A DNA stretch of 64,000 nucleotides. Source: Desulfuromonadales bacterium (GTDB taxonomy: Bacteria > Desulfobacterota > Desulfuromonadia > Geobacterales > Pseudopelobacteraceae). The translations under genes were made by a program, and so were the position numbers. Under the pieces are notes generated by a model. The model was not told the origin of the DNA, did not search any database, and saw only the letters and a program-made list of their open reading frames with translations. This document shows positions 17,337 to 28,523 of this stretch, one piece after another (the first letter of the stretch is position 1; each line of letters begins with the position of its first letter). The stretch is from the NCBI GenBank assembly GCA_013349405.1, contig DUZS01000009.1, forward strand, positions 1 to 64,000, read 5' to 3'.

Positions 17337-18304
17337 CAGGCGATACCTGACTTGAGAATATCATGCAGATGGATAATACCGCACGGAGACGATATCTGGT
17401 CGTTTTCAAAAACGAATAATGACGTGATAGCCCGCTGCTCCATAATCTGCAAGGCAGCGGCAGCAAGTTCAGACCTCTTGATGCGCAGCGGTCCGCACTT
17501 CATGATTTCCGAGGCACGCCGGTTGAGAATATCGAACCCTTTTTCCAGCGCCCGACGCAGGTCGCCATCGGTGATAACGCCTTTGAGCGCTCCGCTTGAA
17601 TCACAGACACCGGTAACGCCGAGACCCTTTGCAGTGATTACGAACAGGGCATCCTTCATCAGATCATCTTCCTGAACCAACGGAATATCTTCGCCGGAAT
17701 GCATCAAATCTTCAACTCTCAGAATCAGCTTTTTCCCAAGTGATCCACCGGGGTGGAATATGGCAAAATCTTCCGCCTTAAAGCCGCGCTTTACCAGCAG
17801 TGCAACTGCCAGAGCGTCACCCATGGCCAGAGTTGCCGTTGTCGACGCCGTGGGAGCAAGGCCAAGCGGGCAGGCCTCCTCTGCGACAGAGACATCGAGA
17901 AATACATCACTTGATCGTGCCAGATTAGACGTCGGGTTGCCGCTCATCGCAATTAAATGGGCTCCCAGTCGCTTGATTGAGGGAAGAATTCTGAGAATTT
18001 CTTCAGTTTCACCGCTGTTGGAAATGCCGATAACGACATCACCCTTCATGATCATGCCGAGATCACCATGGATACCTTCAGCCGGGTGAAGAAAAAAAGC
18101 GGGCGTACCGGTTGAAGCCATAGTGGAGGCTATTTTTTGGCCAACGAGTCCGGATTTGCCCATGCCGCTGACAATCACTCTGCCGGAACTCCCTGCTATC
18201 ACATCAATTGCTCGCTCAAACGATTCGTCAATTCGATCAGCCATAGCTGCAAGAGCGTCCGCTTCAACGCGGATTACCCGGCGCGCCTCTTCGATAGCGG
18301 TCAT
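17336..18304 (-). CDS. kdsD: D-arabinose 5-phosphate isomerase
   Basis: 322 residues. The N-terminal SIS sugar-isomerase domain ([28 protein letters not shown]) is followed by two CBS domains ([24 protein letters not shown]). It converts ribulose-5-phosphate to arabinose-5-phosphate, the first step of Kdo synthesis. It overlaps both kdsA (4 bp) and kdsC, so translation is probably coupled. Confidence 0.95.
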   Translation of the reverse strand: MTAIEEARRVIRVEADALAAMADRIDESFERAIDVIAGSSGRVIVSGMGKSGLVGQKIASTMASTGTPAFFLHPAEGIHGDLGMIMKGDVVIGISNSGETEEILRILPSIKRLGAHLIAMSGNPTSNLARSSDVFLDVSVAEEACPLGLAPTASTTATLAMGDALAVALLVKRGFKAEDFAIFHPGGSLGKKLILRVEDLMHSGEDIPLVQEDDLMKDALFVITAKGLGVTGVCDSSGALKGVITDGDLRRALEKGFDILNRRASEIMKCGPLRIKRSELAAAALQIMEQRAITSLFVFENDQISSPCGIIHLHDILKSGIA

Positions 18305-19134
18305 TGTGCTGTCCTTTGTTTGACAACAGAGTCAAGTGCCTTGAGGGTTTTCAGCAACTGCGGAAGATCACTCAGTGGAATCGAATTCGGCCCGTCACAG
18401 AGCGCCTTGTCAGGGTCTTCATGCACCTCCATAAAGATGCCGTCAATGCCGGTAGCAACGGCTGCCCGCGACAGGTATTCGACAAATTCGCGCTGACCGC
18501 CCGAGCTGTCACCCTGGCCACCGGGGAGCTGCACGCTGTGGGTTGCATCAAAAACGACCGGATAGCCTGTAGCGCGCATAACCGGAAAACTACGCATATC
18601 GACTACCAGATTGTTATAACCGAATGAAGCACCACGCTCCGTCAGGATGATATTTTCATTACCGCTGGCGGCAATTTTGCCGGCAACATTTTTCATATCC
18701 CAGGGAGCCAGAAACTGCCCTTTTTTTACATTAATAATCCGGCCGCTCTGAGCAGCCGCAATCAACAGGTCGGTCTGACGGCAGAGAAACGCTGGAATCT
18801 GGAGAATATCAAGCACTTCTGCGGCCGGAGCAATCTGCTCGATTGAATGTATGTCTGAAATCACCTGAACACCGAGTGATTCCTTGACTTTGCGAAGAAT
18901 CGCAAGCCCCGCCTTTATCCCCGGCCCTCGATAGGCGTTGATGGAAGTACGGTTGGCCTTGTCGTACGAGGCCTTAAAGATCAGCGGTATGGAGAGGCCG
19001 TTACAAATCGTCATCAGCCGCTCGGCATGGCGCATGGTTGCCGATTCATCCTCAATCACACAGGGCCCGGCGATCAACACCAGCGGGCGATTGTTACCAA
19101 AAGTTACATTTCCAGAAATAATTTCACGAGTCAT
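18301..19134 (-). CDS. kdsA: 3-deoxy-8-phosphooctulonate synthase (Kdo-8-P synthase)
   Basis: 277 residues, a DAHP-synthetase-I-family barrel. [11 protein letters not shown] at the N-terminus, [12 protein letters not shown], and [13 protein letters not shown] are conserved KdsA motifs. It condenses PEP with arabinose-5-phosphate. In the metal position, the residue just before VIED is Cys (GPCV), as in metal-dependent KdsA enzymes; the E. coli type has Asn there. So this is probably a class II (metal-dependent) enzyme. It is 3 bp after pyrG. Confidence 0.95.
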   Translation of the reverse strand: MTREIISGNVTFGNNRPLVLIAGPCVIEDESATMRHAERLMTICNGLSIPLIFKASYDKANRTSINAYRGPGIKAGLAILRKVKESLGVQVISDIHSIEQIAPAAEVLDILQIPAFLCRQTDLLIAAAQSGRIINVKKGQFLAPWDMKNVAGKIAASGNENIILTERGASFGYNNLVVDMRSFPVMRATGYPVVFDATHSVQLPGGQGDSSGGQREFVEYLSRAAVATGIDGIFMEVHEDPDKALCDGPNSIPLSDLPQLLKTLKALDSVVKQRTAQ

Positions 19135-19137
19135 GAT

Positions 19138-20808
<1,671 letters not shown>

Positions 20809-21573
20809 TTATTTTCGAGATTTACGATACTGCTCCTGCGCTTTCACCAAATCATCCGGCGTGTCGACGCCTATTGACTCAAATTCAGTTTCAACAACCC
20901 TGATTTTAATGCCATTTTCAAGGGCACGCAGTTGCTCAAGTTTTTCGGAAATTTCCAGAAACGTCGCCGGCATGGCAGCAAATTTCAATAAGAAATCACG
21001 ACGATAGACGTACATACCAACGTGTTTATAACAGAGCAGCTTGCCGCAACAAAAGGATTCGTCCTTCAGATCTTTCCATTTGTCGCGAAAAAAGGGGAGA
21101 GGTGAACGGGAAAAATAGAGAGCATCACCGGAATTATTAGTTACCACCTTGACCACATTGGGTGAAAGAAAATCATGCAGACATTTAATGCGCGTTTTGA
21201 CGGTTCCCATCAGGAGCCCAGGTTCTTCCAAAAACGGCTGCAGTGCCTGATCAATCATAACCGGATTAATGAGCGGCTCGTCACCCTGTACATTAACAAT
21301 TATGTCGGAATCCAAGCCGGCAGCTACTTCAGCAAGGCGGTCGGTGCCGGTTTCATGGCCCGTTGACGTCATAACTGCTTCACCGCCAAAGACAGTGATC
21401 ACATCAGCGATGCGCGGATCATCAGTTGCAACAATAACCCGATTCACCAATGTTGCTTGAGAAGTTCGCTCATAGACATGCTGGATCATCGGACGTCCGT
21501 CTATTTCCGCAAGAGCTTTGCCAGGAAAACGCACCGAAGCATAACGGGCAGGGATAACCGCTGTAATTTTCAT
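20809..21573 (-). CDS. kdsB: CMP-Kdo synthetase
   Basis: 254 residues. [18 protein letters not shown] at the N-terminus is the nucleotide-binding loop of Kds[11 protein letters not shown] and [14 protein letters not shown] are also diagnostic. It activates Kdo with CTP for transfer to lipid A by WaaA. It is probably the first gene of the kdsB-pyrG-kdsA-kdsD-kdsC transcript, with a 63-bp gap before pyrG. Confidence 0.96.
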   Translation of the reverse strand: MKITAVIPARYASVRFPGKALAEIDGRPMIQHVYERTSQATLVNRVIVATDDPRIADVITVFGGEAVMTSTGHETGTDRLAEVAAGLDSDIIVNVQGDEPLINPVMIDQALQPFLEEPGLLMGTVKTRIKCLHDFLSPNVVKVVTNNSGDALYFSRSPLPFFRDKWKDLKDESFCCGKLLCYKHVGMYVYRRDFLLKFAAMPATFLEISEKLEQLRALENGIKIRVVETEFESIGVDTPDDLVKAQEQYRKSRK

Positions 21574-21615
21574 GCCGGAATGACCTTTTTTACGTACGGG
21601 AATAATGACGAAGAC

Positions 21616-21642
21616 GTCAGGTGTCCTATGGTAGGACGTGAC
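21616..21642. other. hairpin between kdsB and the ParA-like gene
   Basis: GTCCTA-tgg-TAGGAC is a perfect 6-bp stem, extended by GTCA/TGAC with an internal loop. A second perfect palindrome (GTGTCAAGACAC) lies at 21665-21676. Both are in the divergent regulatory region and could be operators. Confidence 0.4.
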
Positions 21643-21703
21643 AAGTTACCGCAAAAGACCGGGGGTGTCAAGACACGAACAAGGCCTCGCAGGTGAATCA
21701 AGG

Positions 21704-21732
21704 TTGACCCGTCGCTGTAAATTGTCTAGTAT
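21704..21732 (+). promoter_or_regulatory. sigma-70-like promoter for the ParA-like gene
   Basis: TTGACC (21704-21709), 17-nt spacer, TAGTAT (21727-21732). The predicted transcription start is about 50 nt before ATG 21790. Sequence match only. Confidence 0.45.
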
Positions 21733-21789
21733 CAGCACCGGCTCAAATCACTCGAGCGCAGCAAATCTCTTTATGGCGGTTATTCCATC

Positions 21790-23190
21790 ATGCATTCCTA
21801 TCCCTATACCATAACAATTTCTTCTGAAAAAGGTGGCGTCGGCAAGACTACGCTCGCTACCAATCTTGCCATATATCTGAAAGCCATGCGTGAAGATCTG
21901 CCGGTAACCCTCTTCTCTTTTGACAACCATTTCACCATTGATAAAATGTTTGAACTGCAAAAGCGTGAAGAAAATGTTCCTGATGTTCATGAACTTCTGA
22001 TGGGAGCAAAGGCCAGTGAAGTCGTACAAACAGGCCAGTATGGAGTCGGGTTTATCCGATCTTCCACGGAACTCGGTGATATCCATGAGCGTTTCAAAGG
22101 GCCGATGACCCTGACACGAATGTTGGCTGAATCCGGTATTTCAGGCATCATTATTATAGACACCCGGCCGGATCTTAATATTTTGACGCAAAATGCCCTG
22201 TATGCCGCCGACCGGGTACTGATTCCGGTAAAAGACCTCCCCAGTCTCGAAAACTGTAAAAACATTTTTGCACTGTTCGACCAGCGCGGCATTGACAAAA
22301 AATCACTTGCCCTGATCCCGTGCCTGGTTGACTCGCGCATCAAGTTTGAAGGTATTTTCAAGGATCAGAAGACACTCCTCCGTGCTATAGCCGTCAACCG
22401 CGGCTACCGGTGTCTCGATACCTATATTTCAAAAAGTCCGAAAGTCGAAAGCCTGAATACCAACCCTGACGGCAAAATATATCCTATCCTGACCCACGCC
22501 CGTGGCACTGAAGTTTACAGTCAATTCTTGGAAATATCCCGCGATATCCTCAGAGGTTTCGATGCAACCAGCGAGACAAGAGCGTGTCTGTACCACACAT
22601 GGCTCCTTGAAAAAGAAGCCCATAAGAAGGAGTCATATCTTGCACGGCTTGAGGGGCTGGCGGAGCGCTGTCTCATCTGCGGTGCACTTCTGGCAGAACA
22701 TTCCGATGATCGAAGCTTCTATTTTGAAACTTCAGATCGTGCCGCACGAGGCTTTCTGCATGGATATTGTGTCAATAAAATGCTCTGTTCAACACTTTAC
22801 GGGCTCCAGGAAAATGACCCGACTTTTAACGCTGCGACAGCACTTGTTGCCGAGAAAATCACACGATCCGTCTCGCTGCTGCTGCCGCGAATTAATTCGG
22901 AAGAGAGTCGGCTTGATTATCGGCAGTTCAGCATGAGCGGTGAGCAACTGCTCCAGAAGAATATCGGCATGTCAGGCTTTGAGGCCGGCGAATTCAATGG
23001 AGTCAACGACCGGTTATATCTATTGCTGAATGAGGCTCTGGCAGGGTTTGAAGGTGCCTTGCGGCAGGAGAGCTGGCTGTCTGTCTATCCTGTGGATCCG
23101 GCAAATCCCGAGGCGGTATTGCACGAAGATTCATATAAATCTGTCCACCGGTTGCAGAAACAGTTGTCAGATGCGATCCGGAATTTTTAG
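21790..23190 (+). CDS. ParA/MinD-like ATPase with cysteine-rich C-terminal half
   Basis: 466 residues. Residues 1-~255 are a deviant-Walker ParA/MinD domain (SSEKGGVGKTTLATNLA; IIIIDTRPDLNILTQNAL), expected to dimerise and hydrolyse ATP. The remaining ~210 residues are not a recognised partition domain. They contain CLICGALL, then H and C in HGYCVNKMLC, a possible zinc site, followed by a helical tail. No ParB or parS site is next to it, so plasmid-type partitioning is unlikely. The gene is a lone plus-strand unit between two minus-strand operons with its own predicted promoter. Function unknown: it could position a protein, or act as a MinD/MipZ/FlhG-like spatial regulator. Confidence 0.75.
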   Translation: MHSYPYTITISSEKGGVGKTTLATNLAIYLKAMREDLPVTLFSFDNHFTIDKMFELQKREENVPDVHELLMGAKASEVVQTGQYGVGFIRSSTELGDIHERFKGPMTLTRMLAESGISGIIIIDTRPDLNILTQNALYAADRVLIPVKDLPSLENCKNIFALFDQRGIDKKSLALIPCLVDSRIKFEGIFKDQKTLLRAIAVNRGYRCLDTYISKSPKVESLNTNPDGKIYPILTHARGTEVYSQFLEISRDILRGFDATSETRACLYHTWLLEKEAHKKESYLARLEGLAERCLICGALLAEHSDDRSFYFETSDRAARGFLHGYCVNKMLCSTLYGLQENDPTFNAATALVAEKITRSVSLLLPRINSEESRLDYRQFSMSGEQLLQKNIGMSGFEAGEFNGVNDRLYLLLNEALAGFEGALRQESWLSVYPVDPANPEAVLHEDSYKSVHRLQKQLSDAIRNF

Positions 23191-23197
23191 TCGTACC

Positions 23198-24166
23198 TTA
23201 TTTTACCAGCTGAGAAGCGGGAACCAGGCTGACACCCTGACCGGCAAGCTCAGGCAATGCCGCAGCGAGTGCTGCAATCGTTGCCGGGTGCGGGTGACAG
23301 ATAGCAATTGCTGAACCGTTTTTTTTTGCCACCCTGACGGCCTGATGAAGCTGGCCTACGATGTAGCTGCGATTCTGTTCATTATCAAGAAACACGTTCC
23401 GCCGCGCCGACCTGACCCCCGACCGTTGTGCAGCCTTGCCTCCGACGCTCCCTGCTGACGTGACACTGTCAATAAAAAACAGGTTATGCTGCTTCAGCAC
23501 TTGCATCACAGCAGTCATTTTTTCTTCATGTTCAGTAAATGCCGAGCCCATATGATTATTAACACCGACCGCACCGGGAAACTGCTGCACAAAACCTGAC
23601 ATCCGCTCTTGCACCTCGCCTTCGTCCATTGTCACCAGCAGACCATTTTCTTCCAGACGCTGCGCAGGCCATCCTTTTGACTGCATCGGGACATGGATCA
23701 TTGTTTCAATGGCATGAGCGGCAGCAAATGCGGCAACTTCGCTATCAACGCGCAGACCGGGAATTATCGAAAACGTCAGCGGAACCTTGATTGCAGCCAG
23801 CGCGCGAGCTTCAGACATACTGCTCCCCATATCGTCGATAATAATAGCCAACCGTGCGGGGGGACCACTCCCGGTACCTCCTGGTTTATCATCATCGGGA
23901 AGCTGAGTAGACGGCGGATACTCGTTCTGTTTTTGGTATGATTGCGGTAGTACTTCCGGTGGCAGTGGTGCAACTTTCTGCGGAACGACAGGACGGGGCG
24001 CTTCCGGTCTGTCGAGAGCCGTTTCTGTTTTTTGCGGAGTTACTGCAGTGCCCCTGAACAAAAAATAACCGGCAATTATTGAGATGATTACTACCAGAAT
24101 CATCAGGGCGGCTATGCGGGAACCCGACGATTTTTTAGAAAGCGTATTTTTACGTGGAACTGCCAT
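23198..24166 (-). CDS. YibQ-like divergent polysaccharide deacetylase
   Basis: 322 residues with an N-terminal membrane anchor (ALMILVVIISIIAGYFLF), a Pro-rich linker, then a DUF610/YibQ catalytic-like domain (~105-322). Conserved features are LAIIIDDMGSS, HVPMQ, NNHMGS and ICHPHP, which are metal-binding-type residues of the NodB-related fold. In E. coli yibQ is next to envC. Here it ends the ftsE-ftsX-envC-ctp run, pointing to a cell-wall role. The enzymatic activity of this family is not firmly established. Confidence 0.9.
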   Translation of the reverse strand: MAVPRKNTLSKKSSGSRIAALMILVVIISIIAGYFLFRGTAVTPQKTETALDRPEAPRPVVPQKVAPLPPEVLPQSYQKQNEYPPSTQLPDDDKPGGTGSGPPARLAIIIDDMGSSMSEARALAAIKVPLTFSIIPGLRVDSEVAAFAAAHAIETMIHVPMQSKGWPAQRLEENGLLVTMDEGEVQERMSGFVQQFPGAVGVNNHMGSAFTEHEEKMTAVMQVLKQHNLFFIDSVTSAGSVGGKAAQRSGVRSARRNVFLDNEQNRSYIVGQLHQAVRVAKKNGSAIAICHPHPATIAALAAALPELAGQGVSLVPASQLVK

Positions 24167-24180
24167 TATTTGCTGGAAGC

Positions 24181-24223
24181 GGTTGGTTGCCGTCTCTCAA
24201 CATTATGAGACAGCAACCAATCC
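24181..24223. other. strong hairpin between ctp and the yibQ-like gene
   Basis: GGTTGGTTGC...GTCTC pairs with GAGAC...GCAACCAATCC around a 10-nt loop. The stem is about 15 bp with one mismatch and one bulge. No U-tract follows on the minus strand, so it is not a standard intrinsic terminator. It could be an RNA processing or attenuation structure just ahead of the yibQ-like gene. Confidence 0.5.
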
Positions 24224-24286
24224 AGACAGCATATGTGAATCAAAAAACTTTGACCGCGCATAATACAATACCATGTTTCCACAAAC

Positions 24287-25672
24287 CTACTTATCGCTCC
24301 CCATCGATTTGATCAATTCCCACCCTTTAAGCAGATCAAGAGCTCTCAATACCTGATAATCGTTTTTCAGATTATCTTCCAATCTGGTAGGGACCTTGTC
24401 AGTCTTGTCATCTTTCTTGTCATCTTTCTTGTCACTTTTTTTCTCATCCTTTTTAGCTTCACCGGCACCTGATTTATCCTCAGTTTCGAAATGGTTCTCA
24501 AGATCCTTTTCGCGTAAATGCAGGGAATCTTTTTTAGCGGTGACTTTCGGAAGTTCTACCGCTTCAACAACAATATCAGGCGTTATACCTTTAGCTTGAA
24601 TGGAACGGCCTTTTGGCGTGTAGTAGCGGGCCGTTGTCAAGCGGAGCCCGGAATCATCTGCCATCGGAATAATAGTCTGAACTGAACCCTTGCCAAAGCT
24701 CTGGGTTCCCAGAATAATGGCCCGTTTGTGGTCTTGTAAAGCTCCGGCGACAATTTCTGATGCACTGGCGCTGCCGCCATTAATTAATACGACAACAGGG
24801 TAATTTGCCTCTTTACCACCCTTTTTAGCTGTAAACTGCATTTTAGAATCTTTTTCACGCCCTTCGGTATAGACAATCATCTGCCCTTCGGGAACAAAAT
24901 GGTCGGATACTCTCACTGCCTGATCAAGCAAACCACCTGGATCATTACGCATATCAAGCACCAGTCCCTTAAGCTCACTTTTGTACTCTTCCCTCATTGT
25001 TTTAAGTGCTTTTACTAAATCTTCATCAGTTTTTTCCTGGAACTGGGCAATACGCACATACCCATAGCCCCCTTCTGCCAGATGGAACCTGACACTCTTG
25101 ACCTGTATAATATCTCGGATAAGTGGGAATTCTTTCGGCTTATCAAAGCCATCCCGCATAATAGTCAGAACAACCTTTGTACCCTTTATGCCACGCATAC
25201 GTTTGACCGCATCATTAATATTTAAATCCTTGGTGAATTTATCGTCAATTTTAAGAATCATGTCACCGGCCTTGATTCCTGCTTTAAATGCGGGAGTATC
25301 CTCAATTGGTGATATGACCGTTAACACACCCTCTTTAATGGAAATTTCAATGCCGAGTCCGCCAAAAGCACCTTTGGTATCAATTTTCATCTCTTTGTAT
25401 GAATCGGGCGGCATAAACGAACTGTGCGGGTCAAGTGAAGAGAGCATACCGTTGATTGCTCCATAGACCAGTTTTTTGGTGTCAACCTCTTCGACATAGC
25501 TCTTTTTTATAATTGACATGACATCGGTAAACAGTTCTATCGATTCATAATCACTCCCTTTTCCTTCCGCCGCACTGTGGCGTTGTGAACTGATTATAAA
25601 AACAGTTAAAAATGCAGCAATTACAGCAAAACCTGCAACGATTCGTGTTTTTTTACTTCCTGGTACACTCAT
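24287..25672 (-). CDS. ctp: C-terminal processing peptidase (S41 family)
   Basis: 461 residues from ATG 25672, chosen for its GGAGG at 7-nt spacing; an upstream reading to 25729 lacks this. The N-terminal anchor (TRIVAGFAVIAAFLTVFII) is followed by a PDZ domain (GGLGIEISIKEG...DMILKIDD) and the S41 protease domain. The catalytic Ser/Lys are in GGSASASEIVAGAL and QSFGKGSVQ. The C-terminus carries a Lys/Asp repeat (KKDDKKDDK). It cleaves C-termini of periplasmic proteins. Its position after EnvC suggests work on cell-wall enzymes. Confidence 0.95.
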   Translation of the reverse strand: MSVPGSKKTRIVAGFAVIAAFLTVFIISSQRHSAAEGKGSDYESIELFTDVMSIIKKSYVEEVDTKKLVYGAINGMLSSLDPHSSFMPPDSYKEMKIDTKGAFGGLGIEISIKEGVLTVISPIEDTPAFKAGIKAGDMILKIDDKFTKDLNINDAVKRMRGIKGTKVVLTIMRDGFDKPKEFPLIRDIIQVKSVRFHLAEGGYGYVRIAQFQEKTDEDLVKALKTMREEYKSELKGLVLDMRNDPGGLLDQAVRVSDHFVPEGQMIVYTEGREKDSKMQFTAKKGGKEANYPVVVLINGGSASASEIVAGALQDHKRAIILGTQSFGKGSVQTIIPMADDSGLRLTTARYYTPKGRSIQAKGITPDIVVEAVELPKVTAKKDSLHLREKDLENHFETEDKSGAGEAKKDEKKSDKKDDKKDDKTDKVPTRLEDNLKNDYQVLRALDLLKGWELIKSMGSDK

Positions 25673-25716
25673 TTTCTTCCTCCGGATATATTTGATGCTT
25701 CTCTTATTTCCACTGA

Positions 25717-26901
25717 CTAACGTACCCACTCGGCGGGGTCAACCGGTTTACCCTGATGCCGAATTTCAAAATAGAGCATGCTCCCCTTGTTTGAATCCAC
25801 ATCACCGACCACCCCTATTGTTTCATGACGTGCCACCTCGGTGCCGACTTTCTTTGCCAATCGCGATGCGTGGGCATAGAGGCTGAAATAACCACCGCCA
25901 TGATCAACAACCATCATATTACCAAAACCTTTAAAATAATCGGAAAAAATAACCGTACCTTCATATACGGCCTTTATTTCAGTACCGGGCGGGGCAGAAA
26001 TCGACAATCCCTTACTGAATGTATATGAATTGAACTCCGAATGCTTATGTTTCCCGAATGATTCCAGTATCGCACCTCGAACCGGAATATTCATCCGGCC
26101 TTTTTGCGATGAAAAACCACGATCAGGCACCGGTGGCAACTCAACCAGTGGTTTCAACTTTGATCCCTGTTTTTCGTGGCGAGAGGAAAGTTTACGCCTG
26201 CTGAGGGCCTCAAGACGGGTAAGCATCTCCTGAAGCCGTGAAGCATTTGCCTGCAATTCTTTCAGAGAACTTTCGTAGTTTTTTCGGTCCCGGCGAACTT
26301 TGTCAAGATACTCAGCTTTCCTGCTTTTTTCAGACTCAATCTCGCGTTTCTTTTGTTCAATACCCGTCATAATGCGCTCTTTTTTTAACGCATCACGTTC
26401 CAGATCAGATTTAAGGCTTTTAAGCTGAGTAATTTTTAGATTATATTCAACAAAAATCCGTTTGTCATTTTCAAGTATGGATTTCATGTAGCGAATGTTT
26501 TCCGTAAGCTGCGGGAATGACTCTGCTGAAAAAAACATTCGCAAAGCACCTAATTCTCCCGCTTTATATAAGGACGACAAGCGGCGCTCAATTTCCATTC
26601 GCTTGCGATTTGCTTCTTCCGTCACCTTTTGAATGTCGCGTCCGGTGCGATTGAGGCTCAATTCTACACCACGTAAGTCGCGACCGAGATTGCTGAGGTC
26701 AGACTGTTTCTTGTCAAGGGCCTGCAGAATCTCTTTGAGTTCGGTTGAAATAGCCGTTTCAACTTTACGAGTCTTGCTGATAAGCTGTTTTTGCGCCTTA
26801 ATTTCCCGTTTGACGCCGCTTAATTCATCTTTTGTATTTTGCGCATAGGCGGCGGATACAACGATGGATAGCAGCGCACCTATACAATACAACCGTTTCA
26901 T
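25717..26901 (-). CDS. envC: EnvC-like murein hydrolase activator (degenerate LytM)
   Basis: 394 residues. The signal peptide ends at SAAYA (~20), followed by ~230 residues of coiled coil and a C-terminal M23/LytM domain (~270-394). The first zinc-binding motif HxGxD of active M23 peptidases is replaced (FSKGLSISAPPG), while YAH is kept. It is therefore probably non-catalytic like E. coli EnvC, which activates amidases under FtsEX control. It is directly downstream of ftsX (3 bp gap), matching that partnership. Confidence 0.88.
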   Translation of the reverse strand: MKRLYCIGALLSIVVSAAYAQNTKDELSGVKREIKAQKQLISKTRKVETAISTELKEILQALDKKQSDLSNLGRDLRGVELSLNRTGRDIQKVTEEANRKRMEIERRLSSLYKAGELGALRMFFSAESFPQLTENIRYMKSILENDKRIFVEYNLKITQLKSLKSDLERDALKKERIMTGIEQKKREIESEKSRKAEYLDKVRRDRKNYESSLKELQANASRLQEMLTRLEALSRRKLSSRHEKQGSKLKPLVELPPVPDRGFSSQKGRMNIPVRGAILESFGKHKHSEFNSYTFSKGLSISAPPGTEIKAVYEGTVIFSDYFKGFGNMMVVDHGGGYFSLYAHASRLAKKVGTEVARHETIGVVGDVDSNKGSMLYFEIRHQGKPVDPAEWVR

Positions 26902-26904
26902 CAG

Positions 26905-27873
26905 TTACACATTGATAAAACGCTTGAGAGAGGTAAGACTTCCGATAAAGCCGAGTAATGCCCCCCCCAGCAGCAGTCCGGAAAGATACTCTAACGGAAG
27001 AAAACTCAATCCGGAAGCGGCAGGATTAAAAGTAATAAAACTGCCGGCATTGTGCAGAAATCCTTCATAAACACCATACAACAGCGCAAGAGAAAGTAAC
27101 GATCCGGCTAAACCCTGAATAAGCCCTTCGAGCAGAAACGGAGCCGTAATAAATAAACGGGTCGCTCCGACAAGAGACATGACCTCCAACTCATCCCGAC
27201 GGGAATAAATTGTAAGCTTGATCGTATTTGAGACGATGAAGATCACGGCAATCACCAGAAAGCCACCCAACAGTGCCCCAAGGAGACGCATGAAATTTAA
27301 AAAAGAATTAAAACGACGCACCCACTCTTCGCCATACTGCACTTCAGAAATTCCGGGAATCTGTTTAAGCTTCGTGACAAAACTTTCAACAGATGCTGTT
27401 TCACGATACGCACTTTTCAAGGCTATTTCAAAGGACGTTGGCATTATCTCGGATCGAACACCCTCAAGGAGCGTTTCCTGACCGCGCAAACGGCCTTTAA
27501 AACGCTTGAAAGCTTCGTCGCGTGATACATAGGCGATGCGTGATACTCCAGATAGAGCCGTTATTTTTTCTCGAAAAGCAGTCTGCTCTTGAGGCAGTAA
27601 CTCTTTGTCAAAATAGACGGTAACCTGTACCCGCTCACTCCAGTTTTCCACAGCACTTTCCAGATTCACAAAAACAAGCAGAAACAGGGCAACGATCAGC
27701 AGAGCCAGAGTGATTGTTCCAACCGTCACGACATTAACAAAAACATTCTGGCGAATATTCGTTAACGCCCTGGCCAGGAAGAACCCCGCTCTACCGCCGA
27801 AACCATCACCGGAAAGCGTGGGGCGCCTGGATGTTCTGTTCACATCAGGCGGTTTCTTTTTCCACTTGTTCAA
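26905..27873 (-). CDS. ftsX: cell division protein FtsX
   Basis: 322 residues with four membrane segments: one after a ~45-residue cytoplasmic N-terminus, then a ~130-residue periplasmic loop that would contact EnvC, then three near the C-terminus. The pattern (EVMSLVGATRLFITAPFLLEGLIQGL) is typical of the FtsX/MacB permease fold. A TTG start at 27873, preceded by AAGGGG, overlaps ftsE by 29 bp. A GTG at 27843 is an alternative start. Mechanical coupling of FtsE ATP hydrolysis to EnvC is the family role. Confidence 0.92.
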   Translation of the reverse strand: MNKWKKKPPDVNRTSRRPTLSGDGFGGRAGFFLARALTNIRQNVFVNVVTVGTITLALLIVALFLLVFVNLESAVENWSERVQVTVYFDKELLPQEQTAFREKITALSGVSRIAYVSRDEAFKRFKGRLRGQETLLEGVRSEIMPTSFEIALKSAYRETASVESFVTKLKQIPGISEVQYGEEWVRRFNSFLNFMRLLGALLGGFLVIAVIFIVSNTIKLTIYSRRDELEVMSLVGATRLFITAPFLLEGLIQGLAGSLLSLALLYGVYEGFLHNAGSFITFNPAASGLSFLPLEYLSGLLLGGALLGFIGSLTSLKRFINV

Positions 27874-28519
27874 CGATTTCCCCTTTGCTCAATGTAACGA
27901 GTCGCTTATGGCCCTGATCGATCAGACGACGGTCGTGCGTTGCAACAACCACTGTTGTACCGCGAATATTTGCCTCTTTGAAAATGGTAAGAATCTGGTT
28001 TTTGTTGGCATCATCAAGATTTCCGGTCGGTTCGTCTGCCAAAAGTATTTTCGGGTCGTTAACCAACGCCCGTGCCAGCGCAACACGCTGTTGCTCACCG
28101 CCGGAAAGACGCTGAGTAATCAGGTTGTATTTAGAGTCAATTCCCATCTGTTTGAGCATGTGCATGGTCTTTTTACCGATATCCGCCCTGCCCCACCCCA
28201 GCACTTCCAGTGTTATAGCAACATTTTCAAAGACGGTACGATTATGCAACAGCTTGAAGTCCTGAAAGACAACCCCTATTGAGCGCCGCAACAACGGTAT
28301 TTGCGCTGGTGTCATACGGGTAATGTTCTGTCCGTCAACCAGAACCTGTCCGCGATTGGGAGTAAGCGCCCCGTACAGCAGACGGAGAAGAGTTGTTTTT
28401 CCGGCGCCGGAAGGCCCTGTCAGAAAGACAAATTCTCCTTTGCCGATTTTGAGATTGATATTGTGCAGCGCTGATGCATCCTGCTGGTAGGCAAGAAAAA
28501 CGTTATGCAGCTGGATCAT
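27845..28519 (-). CDS. ftsE: cell division ATP-binding protein FtsE
   Basis: 224 residues from ATG 28519 (MIQLHNVFLAY). Walker A is GPSGAGKTTLLRLL, the signature LSGGEQQRVALARAL, and Walker B ILLADEPTGNLDD, all typical of the FtsE/LolD-type ABC ATPases. With FtsX it controls septal amidase activation. It is encoded just after the prepilin gene. The Shine-Dalgarno is weak, so it may be read through from the secretion operon. Confidence 0.94.
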   Translation of the reverse strand: MIQLHNVFLAYQQDASALHNINLKIGKGEFVFLTGPSGAGKTTLLRLLYGALTPNRGQVLVDGQNITRMTPAQIPLLRRSIGVVFQDFKLLHNRTVFENVAITLEVLGWGRADIGKKTMHMLKQMGIDSKYNLITQRLSGGEQQRVALARALVNDPKILLADEPTGNLDDANKNQILTIFKEANIRGTTVVVATHDRRLIDQGHKRLVTLSKGEIVEQVEKETA

Positions 28520-28523
28520 GGAA

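Noticed and set aside
26535-26560. A GCAAAGC-like string like part of a cyclic-dinucleotide (GEMM) riboswitch
   Set aside because: It is within the envC coding sequence and lacks the rest of the riboswitch core.
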